Shown here: piece after piece, positions 8,390-15,664 of the stretch
How the letters are laid out: each line of letters starts with the position of its first letter
Position numbering within the stretch: position 1 is the first letter of the stretch
Assembly: GCA_910585405.1 (NCBI GenBank)
Contig: CAJUDO010000015.1
Coordinates: 3,478 to 67,477, forward strand
Origin: an uncultured Peptococcaceae bacterium
Lineage (GTDB): Bacteria; Bacillota; Peptococcia; Peptococcales; Peptococcaceae
DNA: 64,000 bases
Direction of reading: 5' to 3'
Made by a program: the position numbers and the translations under genes
The notes under the pieces: model-generated
Told to the model about the DNA's origin: nothing
Database searches by the model: none
What the model saw: only the letters and a program-made list of their open reading frames with translations

Positions 8390-8562
8390 TAGGCTCCCAT
8401 CGGCGCAGAACTTCGCGCCGGCGGAGTCGTCGCCCGACGCTTTTCTGGTCGGGCGAGGGGCTACGGGGGGACGGCACCAAAAAGCGTACCGTCTCGAACC
8501 CCCCCGCTTGGCCTTTGCCTACTTACTAGCGCATATTTCTGCGCTGGAGACCTTGCTAAAAA
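8390..8562. other. GC-rich run of stem-loops, unidentified
   Basis: This stretch is much richer in G+C than its surroundings and folds into successive hairpins on either strand. These are CGGCGC/GCGCCG (8400-8420), a 9-bp stem TCGCCCGAC/GTCGGGCGA, GGGGGG-GACGG/CCGTC-CCCCCC, and AGCGCA/TGCGCT near 8540. It has no credible open frame and is not a tRNA. It could be a structured RNA or a dispersed repeat unit. Confidence 0.45.
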
Positions 8563-8608
8563 AGTCAAAGATCAGCTATTGGTGAATGCTGTTAGCCTAA
8601 GCGCAGGA

Positions 8609-8709
8609 TTTTTCGCATCTGGCTAGGCGGCTTTGAAGTTTCTGAGCGACGCGTACTCTACGTACGCAAGGCGAGGAAATTTCAAAACAACAACGCCAGA
8701 TGCGAAAAA
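8609..8709. repeat. Palindromic intergenic repeat, copy B
   Basis: Perfect 15-bp outer arms (8609-8623 and 8695-8709) flank an inner palindrome containing CTAGGCGGCTTTGA, GTACGCAAGGCGA and CAAAACAACAACG. The inner part is shared with the copy at 5554-5646. It begins 12 bases after the sigK stop codon. The outer arms differ from copy A yet still pair, which indicates selection for the fold. Confidence 0.85.
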
Positions 8710-8721
8710 GGCCAGCGTGCC

Positions 8722-9399
8722 TTATTCACGCAGCTTCGCCGCCTCCGTCAGCTTTTCCAACGCCTTCTTCTCAATACGGCTCACATAAGAGCGGGACACT
8801 TTCAACCGCGCGCCTACCTCCTTTTGGGTAATTGGTTCATCGCCGTTCAAGCCATAGCGCAACTCCAGCACTAGTTTTTCCCGCTCTGTCAAACAATGAA
8901 GCTTTTGCAGCAAATGTTGATACTCACAGCTTTGCTCCACCGTTTCCGCTACCATATCCCCTTCTGTGCCCAACACATCCCGCAGACTGATTTGATTGCC
9001 GTCATGGTCTGTGCCGATAGGCTCGTTTAGCGACACCTCACATTTGTGCTTCTTCTGCGCCCGCAAATGCATCAAAATCTCATTTTCCACACATCGCGCC
9101 GCATAGGTAGCCAGCTTCACCTTTTTATCTGGCTTAAAGGTATTGATTCCTTTAATAAGGCCAATGGTGCCGATAGAAATCAAATCGTCCTGTTCCTCCG
9201 ATGTGCCCTCAAACTTTTTGGCGATATGAGCGACCAAACGCAAATTATGCCGAATCAGCTCATCCCGCGCGTCCAGATCCCCCTGCTGCAACCGTTCCAG
9301 ACATCGCGCTTCCTCCGCCTCATCCAGCGGTTGGGGAAAGGCGTTCTGCGTCATATAACCGGTCAGCAGCACCAACTGTTTTACTACTTCCAATAACAA
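8722..9399 (-). CDS. sigK: Sporulation sigma factor SigK (pro-sigma-K)
   Basis: The 225-residue protein has a short hydrophobic pro-sequence before NAFPQPL. Sigma region 2 follows (HNLRLVAHI, DLISIGTIGLIKGI, ARCVENEILMHLR), then region 4 with the ITQKEVGARLKVSRSYVSRIEKKALEKL helix-turn-helix. These blocks match SigK, the late mother-cell sigma factor, rather than SigE. The gene is uninterrupted, with no skin-type element. The start is a TTG at 9397-9399 with GGAGGG six bases upstream. Pro-sequence removal by an SpoIVFB-type protease is inferred. Confidence 0.92.
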   Translation of the reverse strand: MLLEVVKQLVLLTGYMTQNAFPQPLDEAEEARCLERLQQGDLDARDELIRHNLRLVAHIAKKFEGTSEEQDDLISIGTIGLIKGINTFKPDKKVKLATYAARCVENEILMHLRAQKKHKCEVSLNEPIGTDHDGNQISLRDVLGTEGDMVAETVEQSCEYQHLLQKLHCLTEREKLVLELRYGLNGDEPITQKEVGARLKVSRSYVSRIEKKALEKLTEAAKLRE

Positions 9400-9481
9400 T
9401 GTTCTCCCTCCTGTTCCCTTCCTACTATCACCTTATGTGCAAGCGCTGTCCCATTATGACGGCTCTAAACAACTCCACGCG

Positions 9482-9520
9482 AAAAAAGGCGTCTCCGTGA
9501 GCATACATCACGGAAACGCC
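9482..9520 (-). terminator. Intrinsic terminator upstream of sigK
   Basis: A long stem (GGCGTCTCCGTGA with ATCACGGAAACGCC, one mismatch) is followed on the minus strand by six T residues. It would stop minus-strand transcription coming from the AraC region and isolate sigK. Confidence 0.8.
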
Positions 9521-9669
9521 TCTTTTCTCTTTTCTCATTCGAATACCAAAACCATCACAATGGAACTACCTGCTTTATTTGAAAAAGTGTTATGACCAAG
9601 CAAGTTATATCTCCATTCATTTTTACAAATCAGAGTTTATCGCGCTACATTTAACTCTGGTATTCAGCT

Positions 9670-9943
9670 CTACATTTTTACTTCAAGTCCTTCAAAGACT
9701 GTGATCTGTAAATCTCTTGCATCAATCAACCTTTTCTGTTTGCCTTTCGAACAAACAGAAAAGATTTTTCGGGACACAAATGCTACCAAAATCCTTTTGC
9801 TATTCTTTATACAACCTAGTCGCTTTTTGTGATTTTATGTCGCACTTACAGACATTTTCTGTCAGATACTCATGAAGCTGGTTTACAAAACTGCGGAAAT
9901 GCTTGTCAACTGTTTCTGTGAACAGGGCAAATTTCTCGTTCAT
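9670..9943 (-). pseudogene. Degenerate small gene downstream of the AraC regulator
   Basis: A 47-codon frame starts at 9941-9943 behind a good GGAGGGG site and reads MNEKFALFTETVDKHF and so on, then stops at 9800. Another frame takes over near 9845 (RLGCIKNSKRILVAFVSRK) and continues to a stop at 9670-9672. The joined text looks like one small cytoplasmic protein with a frameshift and a lost C-terminus; I recall similar uncharacterised clostridial proteins but cannot name the family with certainty. A 12-bp perfect hairpin (9731-9742 with 9752-9763) lies inside the remnant. Confidence 0.5.
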
Positions 9944-9954
9944 ACACCCCTCCG

Positions 9955-10806
9955 TTATCCTTTTGTTTTGACTACGGGTATCCATACCTCATATTGTGTA
10001 TTCTGTGGATCTGGATTTAAGTAAACCTCAATATCGGGGGCATTCGCATACTCATATCCAGAGGTTGGAAGCCACTCTGTTATAATCCGCTGCTCCAATT
10101 CCTGTATAGACCGGTTTGTACCCGTTCCCGAAAAAATTGCCCAAGTAGACGCAGGCACGGTGTATTCTTCAAGCTCATCACTTGTTTTTGTACTGGAAAC
10201 AGCAATAAAATATTTCCATTGTTCTTCATCATTGCAAACACTCACGCCCAAAAGTCCCATTGGCGGCGTATTCATCATTCCTGCCAATTTCTGGATGGTT
10301 CCATCGATAGAAGCCTCCTGCCACATCTTTGGCACCACCATAAAATTATGCTCGATTTCCCTATCAAGCGGTACAGATATGCCAATAATGCGAAATGATT
10401 CTTTTGTCTCAATTCTATAGTTCATTTCTGTCGCTCCTTTCACAGAAATGTTAAACACAATGGGAGAAAAAGATTTCACAGCTACGCCCCCGTCTTTCAC
10501 GGACGACGGAGCTATCCCATGAAAAGACTGAAATGCTCTGTTAAATGCCGTCGGAGAACGATAGCCATACTTCTCCGCAATATCAATAATCCGTTCACAT
10601 CCACCCTGCAGGTCTACTGCTGCTAAAGACATTTTTCTTCTTCGGATATACTCTGCCAGTGTAATGCCCGCCATATAAGTAAACATCCTCTGGTAGTGAT
10701 AGGTGGAGCAGCAGGCAATCCGCCCAAGCTGTTCATAGTCAATTTCTCCTGTCAAATGTTCCTCAATATAATTTATGCTTTGATTTAATCTGTGAACCCA
10801 TTCCAT
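9955..10806 (-). CDS. AraC-family regulator with GyrI-like effector-binding domain
   Basis: Residues 1-105 form a double helix-turn-helix AraC domain (ACCSTYHYQRMF and YGYRSPTAFNRAFQSFHGIAPS). From about residue 130 a GyrI-like/AraE ligand-binding domain follows and ends with the typical YEVWIPV motif. Such proteins sense small lipophilic compounds and often activate efflux or detoxification genes. The start at 10804-10806 has AAGGAGG six bases upstream; the longer frame lacks one. The target is unknown; the only co-directional neighbour is the decayed gene at 9670-9943. Confidence 0.88.
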   Translation of the reverse strand: MEWVHRLNQSINYIEEHLTGEIDYEQLGRIACCSTYHYQRMFTYMAGITLAEYIRRRKMSLAAVDLQGGCERIIDIAEKYGYRSPTAFNRAFQSFHGIAPSSVKDGGVAVKSFSPIVFNISVKGATEMNYRIETKESFRIIGISVPLDREIEHNFMVVPKMWQEASIDGTIQKLAGMMNTPPMGLLGVSVCNDEEQWKYFIAVSSTKTSDELEEYTVPASTWAIFSGTGTNRSIQELEQRIITEWLPTSGYEYANAPDIEVYLNPDPQNTQYEVWIPVVKTKG

Positions 10807-11115
10807 GACTTGCCTCCTTGTCCGCATAGATTGCGCTTAGTCAACATACATTTGTCTTTATCATTATAAGGCTTATTTTTAAAGTTGTCCTCTCTATCCC
10901 TGCACAAAAAAGAGAGGCAGTTATTCGATAATTGACATTTGCTTTTCTCCCTTGACTGCATAAGCCATGAGCCGATATTTTTCCTTCTTTCCCAATCCTG
11001 CGGAATACAATATTTCCCCAGACTCAATCAGCAATTATGATACATGACAAACCCCCAACAAGCAAAATCTGTCCGCAAGCCATAGACACGGGTGGACAGG
11101 TTTGTTCACATATAG
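10807..11115. other. Intergenic region upstream of the AraC gene
   Basis: No credible gene. A minus-strand TATAAT at 10863-10868 may be the -10 box of the AraC gene. An open frame of 80 codons exists on the minus strand but has no ribosome site and poor codon character. A CCTCTCT/AGAGAGG hairpin lies near 10890-10915. Confidence 0.4.
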
Positions 11116-11154
11116 AAAAAAGCGGTATAGCCCCTACAACCGGGGCTATACCGC
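11116..11154 (-). terminator. Terminator of the rubrerythrin gene
   Basis: A 13-bp perfect stem (GCGGTATAGCCCC with its complement, loop TACAAC) is followed on the minus strand by six T residues. Confidence 0.9.
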
Positions 11155-11207
11155 CTCATCAAAACCTACTTCCTTGTAACTGGAAGCCTCTGATTTTATA
11201 GCATTTC

Positions 11208-11753
11208 TTATTTACCGAAATATCTGTTCAGCAGACCTTCAAATGCTTTGCCGTGTCTTGCCTCGTCTTTTGCCATTTCATGTACAGTGTCATGAATTGC
11301 ATCCAAGTTCTGTTCCTTTGCCATTTTAGCCAGATCTTTTTTACCCTGGGTGGCACCGTGTTCAGCAGCTACGCGCAGTTTCAGGTTTTCTTCTGTGGAT
11401 GGGGTTACAACTTCACCCAACAGTTCTGCAAATTTTGCAGCATGTTCTGCTTCTTCATAAGCAGCTTTTTCCCAATACAGGCCGATTTCAGGATAACCTT
11501 CTCTGTGAGCTACACGAGCCATTGCCAGATACATCCCAACTTCGGTGCATTCACCGGTAAAGTTATCGCGCAGACCTTTTACGATTTCAGGGTCAATCCC
11601 TTCGCAAATTCCTACTTTGTGTTCGTCAGCAAACACTAATTTTTCTCCAGCTTCCTGTTCAATGAATTTTTTAGCTTTGCAAATAGGGCATTCTGCTGGA
11701 GCTGTTTCTGCTTCAGTGGTCCAACCGCATACTGCACATACATACTTTTTCAT
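11208..11753 (-). CDS. rbr: Reverse rubrerythrin
   Basis: The 181-residue protein has a rubredoxin-like domain first (CAVCGW, then CPIC, residues 6-25) and a ferritin-like four-helix domain after it. The diiron ligands appear as EVGMYLAMARVA, YEEAEHA and KDEARHGKAFEG. Rubredoxin-first order defines reverse rubrerythrin, an NADH-dependent hydrogen peroxide (and oxygen) reductase of clostridia. It sits beside the triple rubredoxin-like gene on the same strand, which fits a shared oxidative-stress role. A PerR box was sought but none was convincing. Confidence 0.93.
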   Translation of the reverse strand: MKKYVCAVCGWTTEAETAPAECPICKAKKFIEQEAGEKLVFADEHKVGICEGIDPEIVKGLRDNFTGECTEVGMYLAMARVAHREGYPEIGLYWEKAAYEEAEHAAKFAELLGEVVTPSTEENLKLRVAAEHGATQGKKDLAKMAKEQNLDAIHDTVHEMAKDEARHGKAFEGLLNRYFGK

Positions 11754-11878
11754 AATAAAACCTCCATTAATTTATATTTTATTTTTTATAAACAAACTGC
11801 CATATTTTAGATACAGTTTATCCTTCATATTTTTTATTCCATCTTTCCAACTGTTTTCCTGCCAAAATAATGGATTTC

Positions 11879-12379
11879 TTACATTTTTCCTGCTTTTTTC
11901 ATTTCTTCCACATACTTTTGTGGAGCTACTTCATCAAAAGGCCAGGAAATATTTATCATCTCACGGCACTGTGGACATTCTTTCGGAGCTTCTTCTGCCA
12001 CAATGGTATATCCACATACAGAGCAGACAAAGGTTTTCAGTTTTTCCACTTTTGCTTTATTCGCCAAGAGTTCATCCACATATTTCTGTGGTGCAACTTC
12101 ATCAAAAGGCCAGGAAATGTTCATCATTTCACGGCATTGTGGACATTCCTTCGGAGCTTCTTCTGCCACTAGCGTGTATCCGCACACAGAACAAACAAAC
12201 CGTTTTACTTTGTGGTCAACCAATTTCTCTGCTAAATCTTCTGCCTGTTTCTTGGAAGCCACCTCGTCAAAAGGCCAGGAAATATTCATCATTTCACGGC
12301 ACTTCGGACATTCTTTTGGAGCTTCTTCTGCCTCTACAGTATAACCACATACAGAACAGACAAACTTTTTCATCGTCAT
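11879..12379 (-). CDS. Triple rubredoxin-like repeat protein
   Basis: The 166-residue protein consists of three near-identical units starting at residues 6, 61 and 117. Each carries the motif FVCSVCGYT, then AEEAPKECPxC, then NISWPFDEVA. Each unit has four cysteines as C-X2-C and C-X2-C, a rubredoxin-type iron or zinc site, joined by lysine-rich helical linkers. This is the rubredoxin-like zinc-ribbon module normally seen once at the start of reverse rubrerythrin. It could be a multi-centre electron donor to the neighbouring peroxidase. Start chosen behind GGAGG; the alternative ATG two codons on is also possible. Confidence 0.85.
   Translation of the reverse strand: MTMKKFVCSVCGYTVEAEEAPKECPKCREMMNISWPFDEVASKKQAEDLAEKLVDHKVKRFVCSVCGYTLVAEEAPKECPQCREMMNISWPFDEVAPQKYVDELLANKAKVEKLKTFVCSVCGYTIVAEEAPKECPQCREMINISWPFDEVAPQKYVEEMKKAGKM
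11900..12375 (-). repeat. Three tandem coding repeats of about 165 bp
   Basis: The three rubredoxin-like units are also repeated at the DNA level, with blocks such as GTCAAAAGGCCAGGAAAT-like segments (plus strand) recurring at about 11935, 12100 and 12270. High identity implies recent duplication or gene conversion. Units 2 and 3 are the closest pair. Confidence 0.8.
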
Positions 12380-12547
12380 ATACCTTCATCCTCCAAATCA
12401 TTGCACAAAATTCAAAAAGACATTTCTGTCTTGTCCTTTATTTTATACCCGCGAATTCTTTGAAGCAAACAGAATTTTCAGAAAAAATTGCGAAATATTT
12501 TGCAAAATAAAAAATTCCCTACCGCCCCTGTTTTTTCTAGCATCTTC

Positions 12548-12557
12548 ATGCTATAAT
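12548..12557 (+). promoter_or_regulatory. Extended -10 promoter of pepF
   Basis: ATGCTATAAT carries the TGn extension and a consensus -10 box about 52 bases before the pepF start. No clear -35 is present. Confidence 0.6.
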
Positions 12558-12609
12558 TTTGCAAGAAGGTATATACTAGTATTGAAAATTTTTAACAGGA
12601 GGGTTTTAC

Positions 12610-14385
12610 ATGCCAACAGAAAAAGATACCTGGGATTTGACCCAGATGTTCGAAAATACGGAGAAATGGCGTGATGGTCTGGAAAAAGCCAAAACGCTCA
12701 CTCAAACCCTTGCAGCTATGCAGGGCACGATCACAAAAAGCGCTGACAATCTCTACCGTGCGCTGCAGACCAACGACCAGTTGGGAGAAACCTTGACTGC
12801 GCTTTTTGTGTACGCCAAAATGTATTTTGACCAGAATATGTCCAACGGTGAAGCCAAAAATCTGTACGAAACTGCAGACAGCGTATATACTGCCCTGGCG
12901 GAACAGATTGCATTCTTGGAGCCGGAATTGCTGGAGCTCACACCGGAAATTTTTGCTGATTATATAGCACAAAAGCCGGAGCTGAAGCTGTATCAATTTC
13001 TCATGGAAGGCTTGTTTGAACAGAAGGAACACATTTTCAATCAGCAAATAGAAGAAATCTTGAGTAAAATGGGTTCTCTGGGCAATTCTTTTGAAAAAAT
13101 TTATGATGACCTCAGCGTCAATGATATCCACTATCCCGAATTGACCACGCCGGAAGGCAACACCATCGAGGTTAATAACAATAATTATCAGGTGGCCCTG
13201 ATTCACGAAGATGCTCAATTCCGTGCCGAGTATTTTCAAAAGCTCTTAGGCGTTTACAAACAACACATCAATACCATCTGCTCTGCCTATTACGGCTCTG
13301 TAAAAAATGATGTGTTCATCGCAAAAAGCCGCAAATACCCATCTGCACGGGCTATGGCGCTTTCTGGCAATCATATTCCCGAAGAAGTATACGACAATCT
13401 CATCGCCACTGTGCGCAAAAATGTAGCGCCACTACAGGAATATGTCACTCTGCGCAAAGAGGTACTAAGTCTGCCGGAAATTCATTTCAGTGATCTCTTT
13501 GTGCCGCTAGTGCCGGGAATCGACCGCACCTACACCTATGAAGCAGCACAGCAAATCGTGCTGGAAGCGACCGCTGTGCTGGGCGAGGACTATACTGCTG
13601 TGTTAAAGGAAGCCTTCAGCAATCGCTGGATTGACGTGTATCCTGCAAAGAATAAAGCCACCGGTGCTTATGCTATTCATTCTTACGGCTATCATCCCTT
13701 TTCCCTGCTGAACTTTACCGGCACATTAAATGATGTATTCACCATCGCCCACGAATTGGGACACGTGATGCACAGCTACTACAGCAACAACAACCAGCCT
13801 TATGTCTATTCGGATTATTGCATTTTCACAGCAGAGGTAGCTTCCACTGTCAACGAACAACTGCTTTTTGATTATCTGTATAAGCACAGCAAATCTGACG
13901 CTGAAAAAGCATTGCTTCTGTGCAACCAATTGGATAACATTCGTTCTACCCTGTACCGTCAAACCTTATTTGCCGACTTTGAAAATCAGACGCACCAGAT
14001 GGTGGAACAAGGCCAGCCGTTGCTGCCAGAAGTACTATGCAAAAATTATCGCCAGTTGTATGAAATCTATCACGGTGAAGATTTTGTCATTGATGATGTA
14101 TTGAGTTGCGAATGGGCTCGTATCCCTCATTTTTATCGGGCGTTTTATGTGTACCAATATGCTACTGGCATTTCCGCTGCGGTGAGCATTTCCAAAAAGA
14201 TCCTTTCCGGTGAGCCGGATGCCGTAGCCCATTACCGCCACTTCCTCACCTGCGGTGGCTCCGACTATCCCATCAATCTACTTAAGATTGCCGGTGTTGA
14301 TATGGCCAGTCCACAGCCCATCGAAGATACTTTACACTATTTCCAGGAGCTGCTGGATGAACTGAAACCGTTGCTCAAAAAATAG
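12610..14385 (+). CDS. pepF: Oligoendopeptidase F (M3B zinc peptidase)
   Basis: The 591-residue protein has the length and layout of PepF: a helical N-terminal lobe and a C-terminal catalytic lobe. The zinc motif FTIAHELGHVMHSYYS (HExxH) lies at about residue 378, and the third-ligand glutamate region is FTAEVASTVNEQ. It hydrolyses short cytoplasmic peptides. It starts with ATG after GGAGGG, is transcribed divergently from the rubredoxin gene, and is a single-gene unit bounded by a strong terminator. Confidence 0.96.
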   Translation: MPTEKDTWDLTQMFENTEKWRDGLEKAKTLTQTLAAMQGTITKSADNLYRALQTNDQLGETLTALFVYAKMYFDQNMSNGEAKNLYETADSVYTALAEQIAFLEPELLELTPEIFADYIAQKPELKLYQFLMEGLFEQKEHIFNQQIEEILSKMGSLGNSFEKIYDDLSVNDIHYPELTTPEGNTIEVNNNNYQVALIHEDAQFRAEYFQKLLGVYKQHINTICSAYYGSVKNDVFIAKSRKYPSARAMALSGNHIPEEVYDNLIATVRKNVAPLQEYVTLRKEVLSLPEIHFSDLFVPLVPGIDRTYTYEAAQQIVLEATAVLGEDYTAVLKEAFSNRWIDVYPAKNKATGAYAIHSYGYHPFSLLNFTGTLNDVFTIAHELGHVMHSYYSNNNQPYVYSDYCIFTAEVASTVNEQLLFDYLYKHSKSDAEKALLLCNQLDNIRSTLYRQTLFADFENQTHQMVEQGQPLLPEVLCKNYRQLYEIYHGEDFVIDDVLSCEWARIPHFYRAFYVYQYATGISAAVSISKKILSGEPDAVAHYRHFLTCGGSDYPINLLKIAGVDMASPQPIEDTLHYFQELLDELKPLLKK

Positions 14386-14413
14386 CTGTGAAAATTGTGC
14401 CCTTCTAATCACA

Positions 14414-14460
14414 AAAAAGAGGATGGAGAAACATTTATACTGTTTCTCCACCCTCTTTTT
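14414..14460 (+). terminator. Terminator of pepF
   Basis: A long stem (AAAGAGG-TGGAGAAACA with TGTTTCTCCACCCTCTTT) ends in five T residues, 30 bases past the pepF stop. Confidence 0.9.
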
Positions 14461-14605
14461 ATGTATGTGCCCTCTAAGCAGCATCTCTCTATGTGAAAAT
14501 ACCTTTCTCCAACACTAGCTATTTTCTGCCTGTCTGTTCGCCTATTGCGCAATATGCCTTACTATGGCCCCTTTACATTCTGAAAAATTGTACTATTTCC
14601 TCGCC

Positions 14606-14637
14606 TGCATAAATCAAAACGTGAAAGGCAATAACTA
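14606..14637 (+). promoter_or_regulatory. Candidate forespore (SigF/SigG) promoter of sigG
   Basis: TGCATA, a 17-base spacer and CAATAACTA resemble the -35 and -10 elements used by forespore sigma factors, 36 bases before sigG. The match is partial and inferred. Confidence 0.4.
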
Positions 14638-14673
14638 ATCTCATCACAGGAATTGCAAGCGGAGGGAATTGAC

Positions 14674-15450
14674 ATGGCTTTTATGTGTAAAGTTGAAATC
14701 TGTGGTGTAGATACATCCAAACTACCAGTTTTAAAAAATGATCAGATGGTTGCCTTGTTCCGGCAATACCAGGCCGGTGATGATGCAGCCCGTGAACAGC
14801 TCATTCACTGTAACCTGCGTCTTGTACTGAGTGTACTGCAGCGTTTTTCCAATCGCAACGAAAATGCTGACGACCTGTTTCAGGTAGGCTGTATTGGTCT
14901 GATGAAGGCAATTGATAATTTCGATTTGGGCCAAAATGTGCGATTTTCTACTTATGCCGTGCCCATGATTATCGGTGAAATTCGTCGCTATATCCGCGAC
15001 AACAATCCCATTCGTGTCAGCCGTTCTCTGAGGGATATTGCTTACAAGGCGCTCCAGGTGAGAGAGCAGCTCACTGCCCAGCGCGGACAGGAGCCTTCTA
15101 TTGAGGAGATTGCCAAAGTCTTGGAACTGGCACCGGAAGATGTCACATCAGCATTGGATGCCATTCAAGATCCTGTTTCCCTCTATGACCCAATTTATAA
15201 TGACGGCGGCGACCCCATTTATATTATGGATCAGATTTGCGATACCAAAAATACCGACTTTCAATGGTTGGAGAATATCGCCATCAAACAGGCGCTGAAC
15301 AAATTGACGCCCCGCGAACAAATGATTATCGACATGCGCTTTTTCCAAGGTAAAACGCAAATGGAGGTCGCGGATGAAATCGCCATCTCCCAAGCGCAGG
15401 TAAGCCGCCTGGAAAAAGGCGCACTACAAACCATGCGCAAATACGTATAA
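14674..15450 (+). CDS. sigG: Sporulation sigma factor SigG
   Basis: The protein opens with the SigG-specific KVEICGVDTSKLPVL. Region 2 (HCNLRLVLSVLQRF, DLFQVGCIGLMKAIDNFD, PMIIGEIRRYIRDN), region 3 and a region 4 helix-turn-helix (EVADEIAISQAQVSRLEKGAL) follow. At 258 residues it matches the family length. SigG drives late forespore transcription. The ATG at 14674 has GGAGGG seven bases upstream; an in-frame TTG seven codons earlier does not. The spoIIG/sigE genes that usually precede sigG are not adjacent here. Confidence 0.96.
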   Translation: MAFMCKVEICGVDTSKLPVLKNDQMVALFRQYQAGDDAAREQLIHCNLRLVLSVLQRFSNRNENADDLFQVGCIGLMKAIDNFDLGQNVRFSTYAVPMIIGEIRRYIRDNNPIRVSRSLRDIAYKALQVREQLTAQRGQEPSIEEIAKVLELAPEDVTSALDAIQDPVSLYDPIYNDGGDPIYIMDQICDTKNTDFQWLENIAIKQALNKLTPREQMIIDMRFFQGKTQMEVADEIAISQAQVSRLEKGALQTMRKYV

Positions 15451-15486
15451 AAAAAGTAGTCACTTCAAATAAAGTACATCTTTTTG

Positions 15487-15531
15487 TCAGAGGAAATATG
15501 GCTTTCCCATACTCATATTTCCTCTGATTTC
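15487..15531 (+). terminator. Likely terminator of sigG
   Basis: A 14-bp stem (TCAGAGGAAATATG with CATATTTCCTCTGA) lies 37 bases after the stop. The T-run is short (ATTTCC), so efficiency is uncertain. Confidence 0.55.
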
Positions 15532-15664
15532 CACATCCGCGTGATTCATAGGCGCAAAAATTCATCTAATCTGGTTGTCGTTCGTCCTCTTTTGTCGCAA
15601 ATATTATGCCTTCTTGATAATCAATCATCTCTCTATGCTTGAACGCATTTCGTAATATTTTTTT

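Noticed and set aside
8480..8510. GGGTTCGAGA on the minus strand, like a tRNA T-loop.
   Set aside because: The flanking bases cannot form a T-stem or acceptor stem, and no anticodon arm is present.
8722..9399. Possible interruption of sigK by a skin-like element.
   Set aside because: The frame is continuous from pro-sequence to region 4 with no recombinase or break.
10785..11027. 80-codon minus-strand open frame upstream of the AraC gene.
   Set aside because: No ribosome site, overlaps the AraC start region, and composition is not protein-like.
11900..12375. Three regularly spaced direct repeats that could suggest a CRISPR array.
   Set aside because: The units are about 165 bp, coding, and differ only by codon changes; there are no unique spacers of CRISPR size.
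11545..12510. 321-codon plus-strand open frame across the rubrerythrin and triple rubredoxin genes.
   Set aside because: It is the complement of real minus-strand genes; its internal repeats are the shadow of the rubredoxin repeats.
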